Origin: Defluviitalea phaphyphila
GTDB lineage: Bacteria > Bacillota > Clostridia > Lachnospirales > Defluviitaleaceae
Direction: 5' to 3'
Length of the DNA: 48,245 bases
Assembly: GCF_001466305.1 (NCBI RefSeq)
Contig: NZ_JWID01000012.1
Coordinates: 1-48,245, forward strand
Position numbers and translations under genes: made by a program. The notes below the pieces were generated by a model that saw only the letters and a program-made list of their open reading frames with translations, did not search any database and was not told the origin of the DNA. Below, piece after piece: positions 9,150 to 19,151 of this stretch. The first letter of the stretch is position 1, and the number at the start of each line of letters is the position of its first letter.

Positions 9150-10083
9150 TTGTATCTTCTACAATTCTTTTTATTTCTCTTCTAGGTTTTTCTACAATTA
9201 TTTTAGGAATAACTTTTACATAGTAATAATTTTCTTCATCTTCAAATTGCACTTTTTCAGCTCTAGAATAGTCTACTACTCTATGGAAAAACTGAATTAT
9301 AAACATCAGAAACATAGAAAAAATCGTTGATAATGCCATTGCTAAAGCATCTATATCTATATTTACACTTAATATTCCCGTTAAAAATCCAATTATATTA
9401 ATCACTGCTCCTAATACTATAGCTATATACCAAGAATAATCAAAAGACATTCTACTAATATAATATACTGCTATTATCACCACAGCAAAAATAATCACTG
9501 TAGTTATAACTGTTTCATCATCGGTAATCCACTTAATTGTAGATATATACATTTTAGTTAATTCACTGATTATATCCATAGTTTCTTTGGATTTCATATC
9601 AATAAGTACATAAATATGAGGAATAAAATACCATATCAATGTACCAAAAGCAATAGGAATAATGCTAGAAATCCCCATAAACAATCCTGCAAATAAAGGA
9701 ACTACATAAGGAATTTTAAAATTAAATCCTAATAATACTGCTAATATAAGCAAACTTTTCTTTGGAAATAATCTAATATATAAAAGATAAATGATAATGG
9801 AAAATACAAAAACTAATATAGCAGCTCCAACAGAAACAAATATTAAATGAGTAGTTATCATAAAAATAATAAGTAGAAAAAACCACTGAGCTGAAATAAT
9901 AGTAGCAATAATACTAAATAAAATTCCTATGGGAAGTTTGGTCATAACTGAAGCATAACCCATCTTACTTATACAATTAAAAATTATTAAGGCAACTATA
10001 AATTTTAACACAGGCATTATAAGTTTTTCATTTTTTTTATAAAAGCCAATCATCATTTCTCTTATTTGATAAATTTGATTCAT
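9139..10083 (-). CDS. Uncharacterised polytopic membrane protein
   Basis: I do not recognise a named family. The 314-residue protein has about seven to nine hydrophobic segments spread from residue 24 to residue 265, a hydrophilic loop near residues 160-185, and a charged cytoplasmic-type tail (about residues 270-314) rich in Glu, Lys and Arg. There is no ATPase, protease or transporter motif I can point to. Its start overlaps the end of the upstream gene by 47 bp, so the two are very likely translated as a pair. The first ATG has AGGAGG 15 bases upstream; the internal MMIGFY start has only a weak purine stretch, so the exact start is uncertain. Confidence 0.75.
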   Translation of the reverse strand: MNQIYQIREMMIGFYKKNEKLIMPVLKFIVALIIFNCISKMGYASVMTKLPIGILFSIIATIISAQWFFLLIIFMITTHLIFVSVGAAILVFVFSIIIYLLYIRLFPKKSLLILAVLLGFNFKIPYVVPLFAGLFMGISSIIPIAFGTLIWYFIPHIYVLIDMKSKETMDIISELTKMYISTIKWITDDETVITTVIIFAVVIIAVYYISRMSFDYSWYIAIVLGAVINIIGFLTGILSVNIDIDALAMALSTIFSMFLMFIIQFFHRVVDYSRAEKVQFEDEENYYYVKVIPKIIVEKPRREIKRIVEDTKKE

Positions 10084-10498
10084 AAGTTTTTCTTTTAACC
10101 TCCTCTTGTTTCTTTAAAGGGGCATGTTCCTCTAGTTGATTTAATATATTTAAATATCTTTTTATTCTTTTTTCAGCTTCCATATATTTTTTTTCATAAA
10201 TACTTTTAGATAAAATAGAATAAAATATAAGTAGAACTATAATAATGCTTCCTAGACCTATCCCATAAGTTTTATAATCTATACTAAAAATATCTATTTT
10301 TTCTACAAACATTTTATGAAATAAAATTAACCCTACTATTAAAAGACTAACAATTAATACGGATATCCTTGTCCACCAATTTTTTATATAAATATAATCA
10401 GATTTATAATATTTATTAATTTTTTTATCTTCAGTTCCATAATTTTTTTCATAAATAGCTAATTTAGTCATAAGCTTTATCTTTTCCTCATCAATCAA
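10037..10498 (-). CDS. Uncharacterised two-TM membrane protein
   Basis: This 153-residue protein starts with TTG behind AAAGGAGAG at an 8-base spacing. A charged N-terminal region (about 40 residues) is followed by two transmembrane helices (about residues 45-62 and 78-95), then a charged helical region with many Lys and Glu residues that may form a coiled coil. Its end overlaps the next membrane-protein gene by 47 bp, suggesting a translationally coupled pair whose products act together. No known domain was recognised. Confidence 0.7.
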   Translation of the reverse strand: MIDEEKIKLMTKLAIYEKNYGTEDKKINKYYKSDYIYIKNWWTRISVLIVSLLIVGLILFHKMFVEKIDIFSIDYKTYGIGLGSIIIVLLIFYSILSKSIYEKKYMEAEKRIKRYLNILNQLEEHAPLKKQEEVKRKTYESNLSNKRNDDWLL

Positions 10499-10670
10499 AT
10501 ATTAATCTCTCCTTTCTAAATCATATTCATATATTATTTTTATTTAAAATCTTTTATTTTCTTATATAGTTCTCTTTTTACCATCTATTATTATACCACA
10601 ATATATAGCCACTTAAATTAATTTTATAATTTTTATATAAAATTTTTACAATAAATTTAATATTTTAATA

Positions 10671-10692
10671 ATAAAAGGTGCGTTTTGCACCT
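10671..10692 (-). terminator. Terminator after glycosidase-like lipoprotein gene
   Basis: On the minus strand stem AGGTGC / GCACCT is closed by a short AT-rich loop and followed by TTTATTATTA. The stem begins at the last two bases of the TAG stop codon. Confidence 0.65.
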
Positions 10693-11878
10693 AATTATTT
10701 TCAGGCTCTAATGCTCCTACAGAATAAATATTAGAAGGACTCCATAAAAGCCATTCTTCTAATCCTGCATCATAAGTAGCTTGTATTTGTTCTCTAACTT
10801 GTTTTTCTCCATATACTTGATAATGATCAATCCAATTTGCTGTAAAATCTTGAAGCCAGGGTCTAACTATTGGTCTTTCTTCCTCTGGAAGTTGTGAAAG
10901 TTTTTCATTAGAAGCTTTAAGAGCAGCTAAAATTGTTTCATAGGGTTGAAGGTCTGGATATTTTATACCAAAAGAGCCATCAGCATAATGGGATGGATAA
11001 ATCATAGGACAAATATAATCTAGATGTCTTGCCATTTCTACATAATCTTGTCCTATAAGATCTGCATCTATTTTACTTGTAATAATTGTACCAAAAACAT
11101 CAGCAGATACAAATACTCCTAAAGGTTTTAACTCCTTAGCTGCATATTCTGTAAATTCTGCTATAATCTCTGTTTTACTTTTTTCTTCTGCTAAAGGCCC
11201 TAAATCTACAGAACTCATACCAGCAGAAGTGTCAAATCTTATATAGTCAAATTGGATTTCTTTAAATCCTACTCTTGCTGCTTCCTTTGCTATATCTATA
11301 ATATATTCCCATGATTCTTTATTATAAGGATTTACCCAGGCAGTTTTTTTAGCTCTAAATATACTTCCATCTTTATTTTTAATAGCTAAATCTGGTCTTT
11401 TTTCTGGCAAAAGTGGGTCTTTAAATACCACTATACGAGCAATAGGAAAAATATTATTTTCTTTTAATTTATACATTAATTCGTTAATATCTCTAATACC
11501 TACATTATCAGTTGCTCCTATTTCTTTAGCTAATGGAACATCTGCTTTAAAGGTTAATAATCCTTCATCATTTTTTACGTCTATAACCATAGCATTAATT
11601 TCTGTAGTATTTGCAATCTCTATTAATTTATCCATATATTTAGAACTTCCTGCTATCCAGCCTGATACATAAATTGCTTTTATTTTCTTAGGCTCTAAAA
11701 AAGTTGAATAATTTATCTCAGGTTGTTCCATATAATTTTCAAAAGAAGTAGCATAAACTTTTGTAGTTTCCTCATTTTTTGTATTTTCACTTTCTTTCGT
11801 TTTATTATTACATCCTACAAGACTTAAAATTATGCAAAATAAAACTATACATATTCTAGCCCTTTTATTAAAGTTCAT
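10691..11878 (-). CDS. Lipoprotein with putative glycoside hydrolase (DUF4015-type) domain
   Basis: The 395-residue protein starts with a basic n-region, a hydrophobic core and a lipobox (LVGC, Cys about residue 23), so it should be lipid-anchored outside the membrane. After a Lys/Glu-rich linker comes a TIM-barrel-like domain typical of the 'putative glycosyl hydrolase' DUF4015 family: KAIYVSGWIAG, NAMVIDVKNDEG, FKEIQFDYIRFD and DYICPMIYPSHY. The acidic residues in VIDVKNDEG and QFDYIRFD are candidates for active-site residues. The substrate is unknown; a cell-envelope polysaccharide is plausible. It stands alone, with its own terminator and a candidate promoter. Confidence 0.88.
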   Translation of the reverse strand: MNFNKRARICIVLFCIILSLVGCNNKTKESENTKNEETTKVYATSFENYMEQPEINYSTFLEPKKIKAIYVSGWIAGSSKYMDKLIEIANTTEINAMVIDVKNDEGLLTFKADVPLAKEIGATDNVGIRDINELMYKLKENNIFPIARIVVFKDPLLPEKRPDLAIKNKDGSIFRAKKTAWVNPYNKESWEYIIDIAKEAARVGFKEIQFDYIRFDTSAGMSSVDLGPLAEEKSKTEIIAEFTEYAAKELKPLGVFVSADVFGTIITSKIDADLIGQDYVEMARHLDYICPMIYPSHYADGSFGIKYPDLQPYETILAALKASNEKLSQLPEEERPIVRPWLQDFTANWIDHYQVYGEKQVREQIQATYDAGLEEWLLWSPSNIYSVGALEPENN

Positions 11879-11917
11879 CTATTGTATCCTCCAATTCTGT
11901 TATTACCATTAAGCCTT

Positions 11918-11946
11918 ATTATACCATATTAAAAAAAATTATTCGA
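11918..11946 (-). promoter_or_regulatory. Likely promoter of the glycosidase-like lipoprotein gene
   Basis: On the minus strand a perfect TATAAT is preceded, 17 bases upstream, by TCGAAT (a one-base variant of TTGAAT). It lies about 40 bases before the ATG. Confidence 0.45.
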
Positions 11947-12024
11947 CATATTTAAACTATATTTATTATATGTATAATTAATTTTAATACAATAAAATTA
12001 TCTTTATATATTTATGAAAAAATA

Positions 12025-12068
12025 ATAAAAAATGCTAAATAAAAGCAATCTTTTATTTAGCATTTTTT
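12025..12068 (-). terminator. Terminator of greA-lysS
   Basis: A long perfect AT-rich stem (AAATGCTAAATAAAAG against CTTTTATTTAGCATTT) with an ATTG loop is followed by T-rich sequence, directly after the lysS stop. It is symmetrical enough to act in both directions. Confidence 0.85.
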
Positions 12069-12070
12069 AC

Positions 12071-14064
<1,994 letters not shown>

Positions 14065-14144
14065 AAAGCAACTCCCCTTCTACTAACAGTTAATTAAATT
14101 TGTATAATATACGATTTCTAAGCAGCACTTTTTATATCCTTAGG

Positions 14145-14173
14145 ATTATAACGTAACTAGAATATCTTGTCAA
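14145..14173 (-). promoter_or_regulatory. Consensus sigma-A promoter of greA-lysS
   Basis: On the minus strand TTGACA, 17 bases, TATAAT: both hexamers are perfect. The start point would give a leader of about 75 bases before the greA ATG. A second TTGACA lies 17 bases further upstream in a near-repeat but has no matching -10. Confidence 0.85.
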
Positions 14174-14185
14174 TATCATGATTTG

Positions 14186-15130
14186 TCAATGTATAATATT
14201 ACCATATTGACATAAAGATTTTACTTCCCATCCATCTTTTTTTATTTCTTTAGTAATTTTTTTTATATCTTCTTGGGTATATTTTTTTGATAATAATCTA
14301 TTAAACCATGGTTTTGAAATAAACCACAACATCTCACAAAGGTCAGTAGTAATTTTTTTGTTTTTAATTGACAATATTATATCATCTATTACTTTTATAT
14401 CAGGCCTTTTTAAAAGTATATTTTTTACTACTTCTTTATTAGTCCCCATATAAAAATATATTACTTCTCTCATAGCATAATAAAAATAAGTATGTGTATT
14501 ATCCATACAATCAATGATAACATTAGTGTTTTTTAAAGCTGTCCTATTATTATATGATAAAAGTTGTAAATTTAATCCGACATCTTCATATATTTTTTTA
14601 GCTTTAATTTTAAATCTTTCTACATCATCACTTATTATACTTAAATAATTTACATGAGGATACACTATATCTAAAATTAAATCTGTATTTTTATTTTTCC
14701 CATCTAATATGGCTATTTCTACTGTTTTTAAAGGTTTATTTATAATTTTTAAAGATTTTAAAATTACTTGATAAATAAATAAAGGAAAGATTATTTCCCC
14801 TTTTGCTATTGGAATAGAATATGAATATATATTCGACTTTTCTTTTGGTGGAATTATAATTCTGACACTATTTTCCTCCAAAATTTCCATGGTTTTATCA
14901 ATAATTTCTTGCACATATTTTCTAGACTTCTTTTCTATATCTTGTAATAAAATGGGTAATACCACTTTAAAACCATCTACTCCTAATATTGATACTTCTT
15001 CTATATTTAAAGGGCAATTTTTTAAAATATATTTATCTCTTAAAAAAAGAGGCATTTTTTTAATCCAATTGTATTTATATTTTACATCATAAATATTATT
15101 TGCCCATTTTAAATAAGCATATTTTTTCAC
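14186..15130 (-). CDS. Uncharacterised protein with a possible Rossmann-like core
   Basis: I do not recognise a named family. The 314-residue protein has no signal peptide or membrane segment. Residues of about 130-240 alternate hydrophobic strands and helices in a way that resembles a Rossmann-type domain (VEIAILDG, then NYLSIISDD followed by a charged helix, then NTNVIIDCMD), but there is no clear GxGxxG nucleotide loop. The C-terminal part is rich in Lys and Ile and includes a tryptophan-containing stretch (EMLWFISKPWFN). It lies 77 bases downstream of dusB on the same strand with no obvious terminator between, so it could be the last gene of the transporter-coaX-dusB run. Confidence 0.7.
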   Translation of the reverse strand: MKKYAYLKWANNIYDVKYKYNWIKKMPLFLRDKYILKNCPLNIEEVSILGVDGFKVVLPILLQDIEKKSRKYVQEIIDKTMEILEENSVRIIIPPKEKSNIYSYSIPIAKGEIIFPLFIYQVILKSLKIINKPLKTVEIAILDGKNKNTDLILDIVYPHVNYLSIISDDVERFKIKAKKIYEDVGLNLQLLSYNNRTALKNTNVIIDCMDNTHTYFYYAMREVIYFYMGTNKEVVKNILLKRPDIKVIDDIILSIKNKKITTDLCEMLWFISKPWFNRLLSKKYTQEDIKKITKEIKKDGWEVKSLCQYGNIIH

Positions 15131-15207
15131 CTTATCCCTCCCTTTATTCTTTATATGATTGTATGAGAAGGCATAAAAAAATATGCTTTATGGAATAAGA
15201 TGAAATA

Positions 15208-16182
15208 TTAATCTATGTTTCTATATTTTTCTAAATAATCTTTCAAAAGATGTTCTAATTCTTCATAATTTTTAGCTTCATTAACTTTATTTCTTAAAAC
15301 TCCTGCCCTTACTAATCCTTTAGTATACCATGATACATGTTTTCTCATTTCTCTTATACCAATATATTCTCCTTTAAATTCTATAAGCATCTTAGCATGT
15401 CTAAGAGCCATTTCTATTTTTTCCTCTGGAGTAGGTTCTTCTAAAATTTCTCCTGTTTTTAGATAATGATTAATTCTTTTAAAAATCCATGGGTTTCCTT
15501 GAGCTCCTCGCCCCACCATAATACCATCACATTTTGTTTCATCTAGCATTTTTTTTGCATCTTCTGGTTTAAATATATCTCCATTTCCAATAACGGGAAT
15601 TGTTACTGCTTCTTTTACTTGTCTAATTATATCCCAGTCTGCTTTTCCACTATAGAATTGTTCTCTTGTTCTTCCATGTATTGCTATAGCTGCTGCTCCA
15701 TTTTCTTCAGCTATCTTTGCAATTTCTAAAGCTGTAATACTACTATCATCAAAACCTTTTCTAATTTTTATTGTAACTGGCTTTTTAACAGCTGATGAAA
15801 CTTTCTTTACTATTTCTCCTACCAATTTTGGATTTTTCATAAGAGCAGACCCTTCTCCATTTTTTGTGATTTTAGGAGCAGGACATCCCATATTTATATC
15901 TATAATATCTATATCACTATCTTCTATTTTCTTTGCCATTTCTCCTAAAATATTAGGGTCTGAACCAAATAATTGTACTGCTATGGGATGTTCTTTTTTA
16001 TCTACTGTCATTAACATTTCTGTTTTTTGATTGTTATATAAAAGTCCTTTTGCACTAACCATTTCTGTATATACTAATCCACATCCCATTTCTTTACAAA
16101 GAAGCCTAAAGGGTAAATCTGTAACTCCCGCCATAGGAGCTAAGCAAACGGGATTATTAATTATTAAGTCTTTAATTTTCAT
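15208..16182 (-). CDS. dusB: tRNA-dihydrouridine synthase (DusB type)
   Basis: This flavoenzyme reduces specific uridines in tRNA D-loops using NADPH and FMN. The 324-residue protein has the family signatures: N-terminal [12 protein letters not shown], the catalytic-cysteine motif [11 protein letters not shown] (Cys near residue 100), and the FMN-phosphate region [10 protein letters not shown] followed by [16 protein letters not shown] helical C-terminal domain completes it. It starts at ATG behind AGGAGG, only 9 bases after coaX, so the two are co-transcribed. Confidence 0.95.
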   Translation of the reverse strand: MKIKDLIINNPVCLAPMAGVTDLPFRLLCKEMGCGLVYTEMVSAKGLLYNNQKTEMLMTVDKKEHPIAVQLFGSDPNILGEMAKKIEDSDIDIIDINMGCPAPKITKNGEGSALMKNPKLVGEIVKKVSSAVKKPVTIKIRKGFDDSSITALEIAKIAEENGAAAIAIHGRTREQFYSGKADWDIIRQVKEAVTIPVIGNGDIFKPEDAKKMLDETKCDGIMVGRGAQGNPWIFKRINHYLKTGEILEEPTPEEKIEMALRHAKMLIEFKGEYIGIREMRKHVSWYTKGLVRAGVLRNKVNEAKNYEELEHLLKDYLEKYRNID

Positions 16183-16191
16183 AAAATCCTC

Positions 16192-16959
16192 CTACTTATT
16201 CTTCTCATAAATAATTTTAAGTCCTTGTAGGGTTAAAAATCCATTTACTTCTTCTATTGTTTTTGATTCTGGAGCAATTACTTTGGCTAATCCTCCAGTA
16301 GCAATAACCCTTGCATTAGGAGCTTTTATTTCTTTTTTAATTCTTCTAACTATATAATCTACCTGCCCTACATATCCATATACTAAACCAGATTGTATGC
16401 TGTCTATGGTATTTTTACCTACTACTCTTTTTGGTTTTTGTATTTCTACTTTCGGTAACTTAGCTGCTCTTTGCCATAAAGCTTCAGCTGAAATATTTAT
16501 TCCCGGAGCAATAACTCCTCCTATATACTCTCCATCTTCACTAATTACATCAAAAGTAGTGGCTGTTCCAAAATCAATAATAATTGCAGGACCTCCATAT
16601 AAATACATTGCTGCTACTGCATTTACAATTCTATCTGCACCTAATTCTTTAGGATTATCTACCCTTATGTTAATTCCTGTTTTTACTCCTGGTCCTACAA
16701 TTAAAGGGTTGATTTTAAGATACTTTCTAATACCATGTTCTAGAGAATACATAATATCTGGAACTACAGAAGCTATTACAACTTGTTCCATATCATTAAT
16801 ATCTACTCCATTATGCTTTAGTAAATCATATATAAACATTCCTAGTTCATCTGAAGACCTATAAGCTCTTGTGGTCATTCTCCAATAAGCAATCATTTTA
16901 TCTTTTTCATAAGCACCTAAAACAATATTAGTATTTCCAACATCAATAGTTAGTATCAT
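16192..16959 (-). CDS. coaX: Type III pantothenate kinase
   Basis: CoaX phosphorylates pantothenate, the first committed step of coenzyme A synthesis. The 255-residue protein has the three motifs of this acetate/sugar-kinase fold: N-terminal [10 protein letters not shown] phosphate loop, [11 protein letters not shown], and [14 protein letters not shown]-terminal [13 protein letters not shown] is the nucleotide-binding end. The gene directly upstream encodes an ECF transporter substrate-binding protein preceded by a pan-type RNA leader, which supports a small pantothenate uptake-and-use unit. Between the two is a hairpin that may reduce read-through. Confidence 0.96.
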   Translation of the reverse strand: MILTIDVGNTNIVLGAYEKDKMIAYWRMTTRAYRSSDELGMFIYDLLKHNGVDINDMEQVVIASVVPDIMYSLEHGIRKYLKINPLIVGPGVKTGINIRVDNPKELGADRIVNAVAAMYLYGGPAIIIDFGTATTFDVISEDGEYIGGVIAPGINISAEALWQRAAKLPKVEIQKPKRVVGKNTIDSIQSGLVYGYVGQVDYIVRRIKKEIKAPNARVIATGGLAKVIAPESKTIEEVNGFLTLQGLKIIYEKNK

Positions 16960-16982
16960 TTTACCTGCCCTCTTTCTTTATA

Positions 16983-17017
16983 TATAAAAGCAGACACATT
17001 AATTTTAGTGTCTGCTT
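16983..17017 (-). terminator. Hairpin between the ECF S gene and coaX
   Basis: On the minus strand a perfect 10-bp stem (AAGCAGACAC / GTGTCTGCTT) with a 10-base AT loop is followed by TTATATA. The T tract is short, so termination is probably partial and some transcripts may continue into coaX. Confidence 0.6.
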
Positions 17018-17024
17018 ATAATCC

Positions 17025-17624
17025 CTAAATATTATATATTTTTTTTAATGCTTTTACAATGATAACTGATAAAATTACTGATACTACCATCTCAGGAATT
17101 CCATTAGCTGTAGCAATACCAAATAAAATGGTTTTTGCTGTTCCTACTTTCCCGGCACTACTAAAAGCTTCTACAATCTCTTTTGCATAAATTATATACA
17201 TCATTCCTAAGACACATACAGTATTTGTAAGACTTCCTACTGCTCCTCCTACAATTATTGATACATATTCCCCTGCAAATTTTTTAATACCATAATATGA
17301 ATAATAAGAAGCTATTCCTACTAATATCCTTGGAATGACTGATACTAAAGGATTCATTAATGCAAAAGATAATATACTTGTAGGTTGAGTTACATTTCTA
17401 ATTAACCTAGCAAGTCCAAAAAATAATCCTACAATTCCTCCTACTAAAGGTCCGCCTAGAATTCCTCCAATAATAGTTGGAATATGTGCAATAGTTGCAC
17501 TAATTAAAGGAAGTCTTATAGTGCCGATAGGGGTAGCATCAAGTAGGATAGAAATGGCTATTAACATCCCTGTTATAACCAATTTCTTTGTAGAACTTTT
17601 GCTTGTTAATACTGTGTTATTCAT
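17025..17624 (-). CDS. ECF transporter S component, probably for pantothenate
   Basis: This 199-residue integral membrane protein has about six hydrophobic segments and the usual size of an ECF (energy-coupling factor) substrate-binding subunit. The first helix carries the family-type start 'LVITGMLIAISILLDA', and the second part contains glycine-rich helices (GGILGGPLVGGIVGLFFG). Such proteins bind a vitamin and use a shared EcfA-A'-T module, not encoded in this window. Pantothenate is inferred from the downstream coaX gene and from the upstream tandem pan-type hairpins; the protein alone does not prove it. ATG start behind GGAGGTG, directly abutting the second hairpin. Confidence 0.85.
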   Translation of the reverse strand: MNNTVLTSKSSTKKLVITGMLIAISILLDATPIGTIRLPLISATIAHIPTIIGGILGGPLVGGIVGLFFGLARLIRNVTQPTSILSFALMNPLVSVIPRILVGIASYYSYYGIKKFAGEYVSIIVGGAVGSLTNTVCVLGMMYIIYAKEIVEAFSSAGKVGTAKTILFGIATANGIPEMVVSVILSVIIVKALKKIYNI

Positions 17625-17635
17625 TTTTTCACCTC

Positions 17636-17723
17636 CGTTCTCGTTCCAAAAGGATACAAGACGTATTACTTATAAAAAATTATGTAGTCCGACTTCTTAC
17701 AATTTATAAGAATGTCAGCTACA
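17636..17723 (-). promoter_or_regulatory. Tandem pan-motif-like RNA hairpins in the ECF S gene leader
   Basis: Two consecutive hairpins on the minus strand share one architecture. Hairpin 1 (17683-17723): lower stem TGTAG/CTACA, a bulged A on the 3' side, 5-bp stem CTGAC/GTCGG, a bulged A on the 5' side, upper stem TTCTTATA/TGTAAGAA, loop AATT. Hairpin 2 (17636-17663): lower stem CGT/ACG, 3' bulged A, 5-bp stem CTTGT/ACGAG, 5' bulged A, upper stem TCC/GGA, loop TTTT. Single stems with two bulged adenosines, often in tandem, define the pan motif known upstream of pantothenate synthesis genes. Hairpin 2 ends on the first base of the GGAGGTG ribosome site, so control of translation is plausible. 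The assignment to the pan family is by recalled architecture, not by a covariance search. Confidence 0.72.
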
Positions 17724-17729
17724 AATTCA

Positions 17730-17757
17730 ATTATATCAAAAAAAGTTAAAATTTCAA
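17730..17757 (-). promoter_or_regulatory. Promoter of the pan-leader/ECF S gene
   Basis: On the minus strand TTGAAA, 16 bases, TATAAT. The -35 overlaps the TGA stop of the upstream DUF6145-type gene. The predicted start point falls at or next to the first base of hairpin 1, so the transcript would begin with the structured leader. Confidence 0.65.
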
Positions 17758-18116
17758 TATTGTTTATCTTTTTTAAGAATTTCTTCTTTTATAGCTTGTC
17801 CTTCTTCAGTTTTATACATTATATACCATAATCTAAGCATTTTAAGTAATTTACTTTTTTCTTCTTCTATTCTTTTTATTTCTAAAGATACTCCTATTTC
17901 ATCAAAATCATAATCACTTTCCTCTGCCCTTGCTTCAAAATAAATTTCTCCATTTTCATAGAAACCTATAATAAAAATTCCATGTAATTTTTCTGCTAAA
18001 GAAATACAAAGAGTTCTTATTTCATTTCTAATAGCCGTTGGGATATCATCAAATTCTGGGTTACTATAATATTTTTGTGTATAATAAGAAGCTGCAAATA
18101 CAACTTTTTTATTCAT
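17754..18116 (-). CDS. DUF6145-type small protein, function unknown
   Basis: This 120-residue soluble protein resembles the uncharacterised clostridial DUF6145 family: an N-terminal aromatic stretch (ASYYTQKYYSNPEFDDIP), a central strand-rich part with acidic residues (EESDYDFDEIGVSLEIKRI) and a C-terminal helix. There are no catalytic motifs. It follows birA by 11 bases on the same strand and is presumably co-transcribed. Family assignment is by memory of the pattern and is moderately sure. Confidence 0.75.
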   Translation of the reverse strand: MNKKVVFAASYYTQKYYSNPEFDDIPTAIRNEIRTLCISLAEKLHGIFIIGFYENGEIYFEARAEESDYDFDEIGVSLEIKRIEEEKSKLLKMLRLWYIMYKTEEGQAIKEEILKKDKQY

Positions 18117-18127
18117 TATGTCCCCTC

Positions 18128-19108
18128 CTAAATATAGCCATATAATCCTCTTACAGATACTTCGCCTGAAAAAACAGTTATAATTTCTCCATCTTCTTTT
18201 TGTACTATAAGTTCTCCTTCTTCTGATATATCTATAGCTTTTCCTACAAAACTTTCCTTATTACTATTTATTTTTACATCTTTATTAAGAGTTAAACAAT
18301 AATCTTTATATTCTTCTAAAAATTTATTTAAATTTTTATCTCTAATAAAAATTTCATAATATTTTTCAAATTGCATAATTATTTCTTGTACAATTTCTTT
18401 TCTATTATATTTTTTATTTCCTTCTATTTTCAAAGAACTTGCCTTATCTTTTAAATCTTCTGGGAAATTTTCATTATTAACATTTACACCAATACCCAAA
18501 ATTATATAATCTATTTTTTCCATCTCTGCACTCATCTCTGTTAAAATACCACATACTTTCTTTTTATTTATAACTATATCATTAGGCCATTTAATCTTAA
18601 CATCTAATCCTGTTACTTTTTCTATAGCTTTGCAAACAGATAGTCCACCTAATATAGTTATCTTAGATGCATCTAAAGGAGAAACTAAAGGACGAAGTAT
18701 AATAGACATCCATATTCCAAGTCTAGGTGGGGAAATCCAACCTCTACCTAATCTTCCTTTTCCTAAGGTTTGTTCTTCCGATATAATAATAGTACCTTCT
18801 TTTGCCCCATTAACTGCCATTTTTTTTGCCTCTTTATTAGTTGAATCAATTTGATAATAATGATATATATCTTTTCCTAAGTATTTTGTTTTTAAATTAT
18901 ATGAAACTTCTTCTTTTGTTAATAAATCTGGAGTTTCTTTAAGATAATATCCCTTATTAGTACTAGATTCTATTACATATCCTTCTTTTTTTAAGCTAGA
19001 GATTACTTTCCATACAGCAGTCCTTGAAACTCCTAAAGCTCTACTTATCTCTTCTCCTGATATATATCCTTCTTCTTCTTTTAAAATTTGTAAAACTTTT
19101 GATTTCAT
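18128..19108 (-). CDS. birA: Bifunctional biotin--protein ligase / biotin repressor
   Basis: BirA attaches biotin to carboxylase carrier proteins through biotinyl-AMP and, when carrying a winged-helix domain, represses biotin genes. The 326-residue protein has an N-terminal helix-turn-helix (about residues 1-60, GEEISRALGVSRTAVWKVI), the ligase core with the glycine-rich loop GKGRLGRGW and the KWPND lysine motif, and a C-terminal SH3-like domain (VGKAIDISEEGELIV). Both halves look intact, so regulation as well as ligation is expected. It starts at ATG behind AGGAGGGA and lies just after the ftsH terminator. Confidence 0.95.
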   Translation of the reverse strand: MKSKVLQILKEEEGYISGEEISRALGVSRTAVWKVISSLKKEGYVIESSTNKGYYLKETPDLLTKEEVSYNLKTKYLGKDIYHYYQIDSTNKEAKKMAVNGAKEGTIIISEEQTLGKGRLGRGWISPPRLGIWMSIILRPLVSPLDASKITILGGLSVCKAIEKVTGLDVKIKWPNDIVINKKKVCGILTEMSAEMEKIDYIILGIGVNVNNENFPEDLKDKASSLKIEGNKKYNRKEIVQEIIMQFEKYYEIFIRDKNLNKFLEEYKDYCLTLNKDVKINSNKESFVGKAIDISEEGELIVQKEDGEIITVFSGEVSVRGLYGYI

Positions 19109-19122
19109 ATCTTCCCTCCTAT

Positions 19123-19151
19123 AAAAAACACTACAGATTATACTGTAGTGT
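19123..19151 (-). terminator. Terminator of ftsH
   Basis: On the minus strand a perfect 9-bp stem ACACTACAG / CTGTAGTGT, loop TATAAT, followed by TTTTT. The stem includes the last coding triplets of ftsH and the TAA stop falls in the loop. Confidence 0.85.

Noticed and set aside
14065-14185. Possible T-box leader for greA-lysS
   Set aside because: There is no T-box sequence, specifier loop or terminator; the region holds a plain consensus promoter and a short leader.
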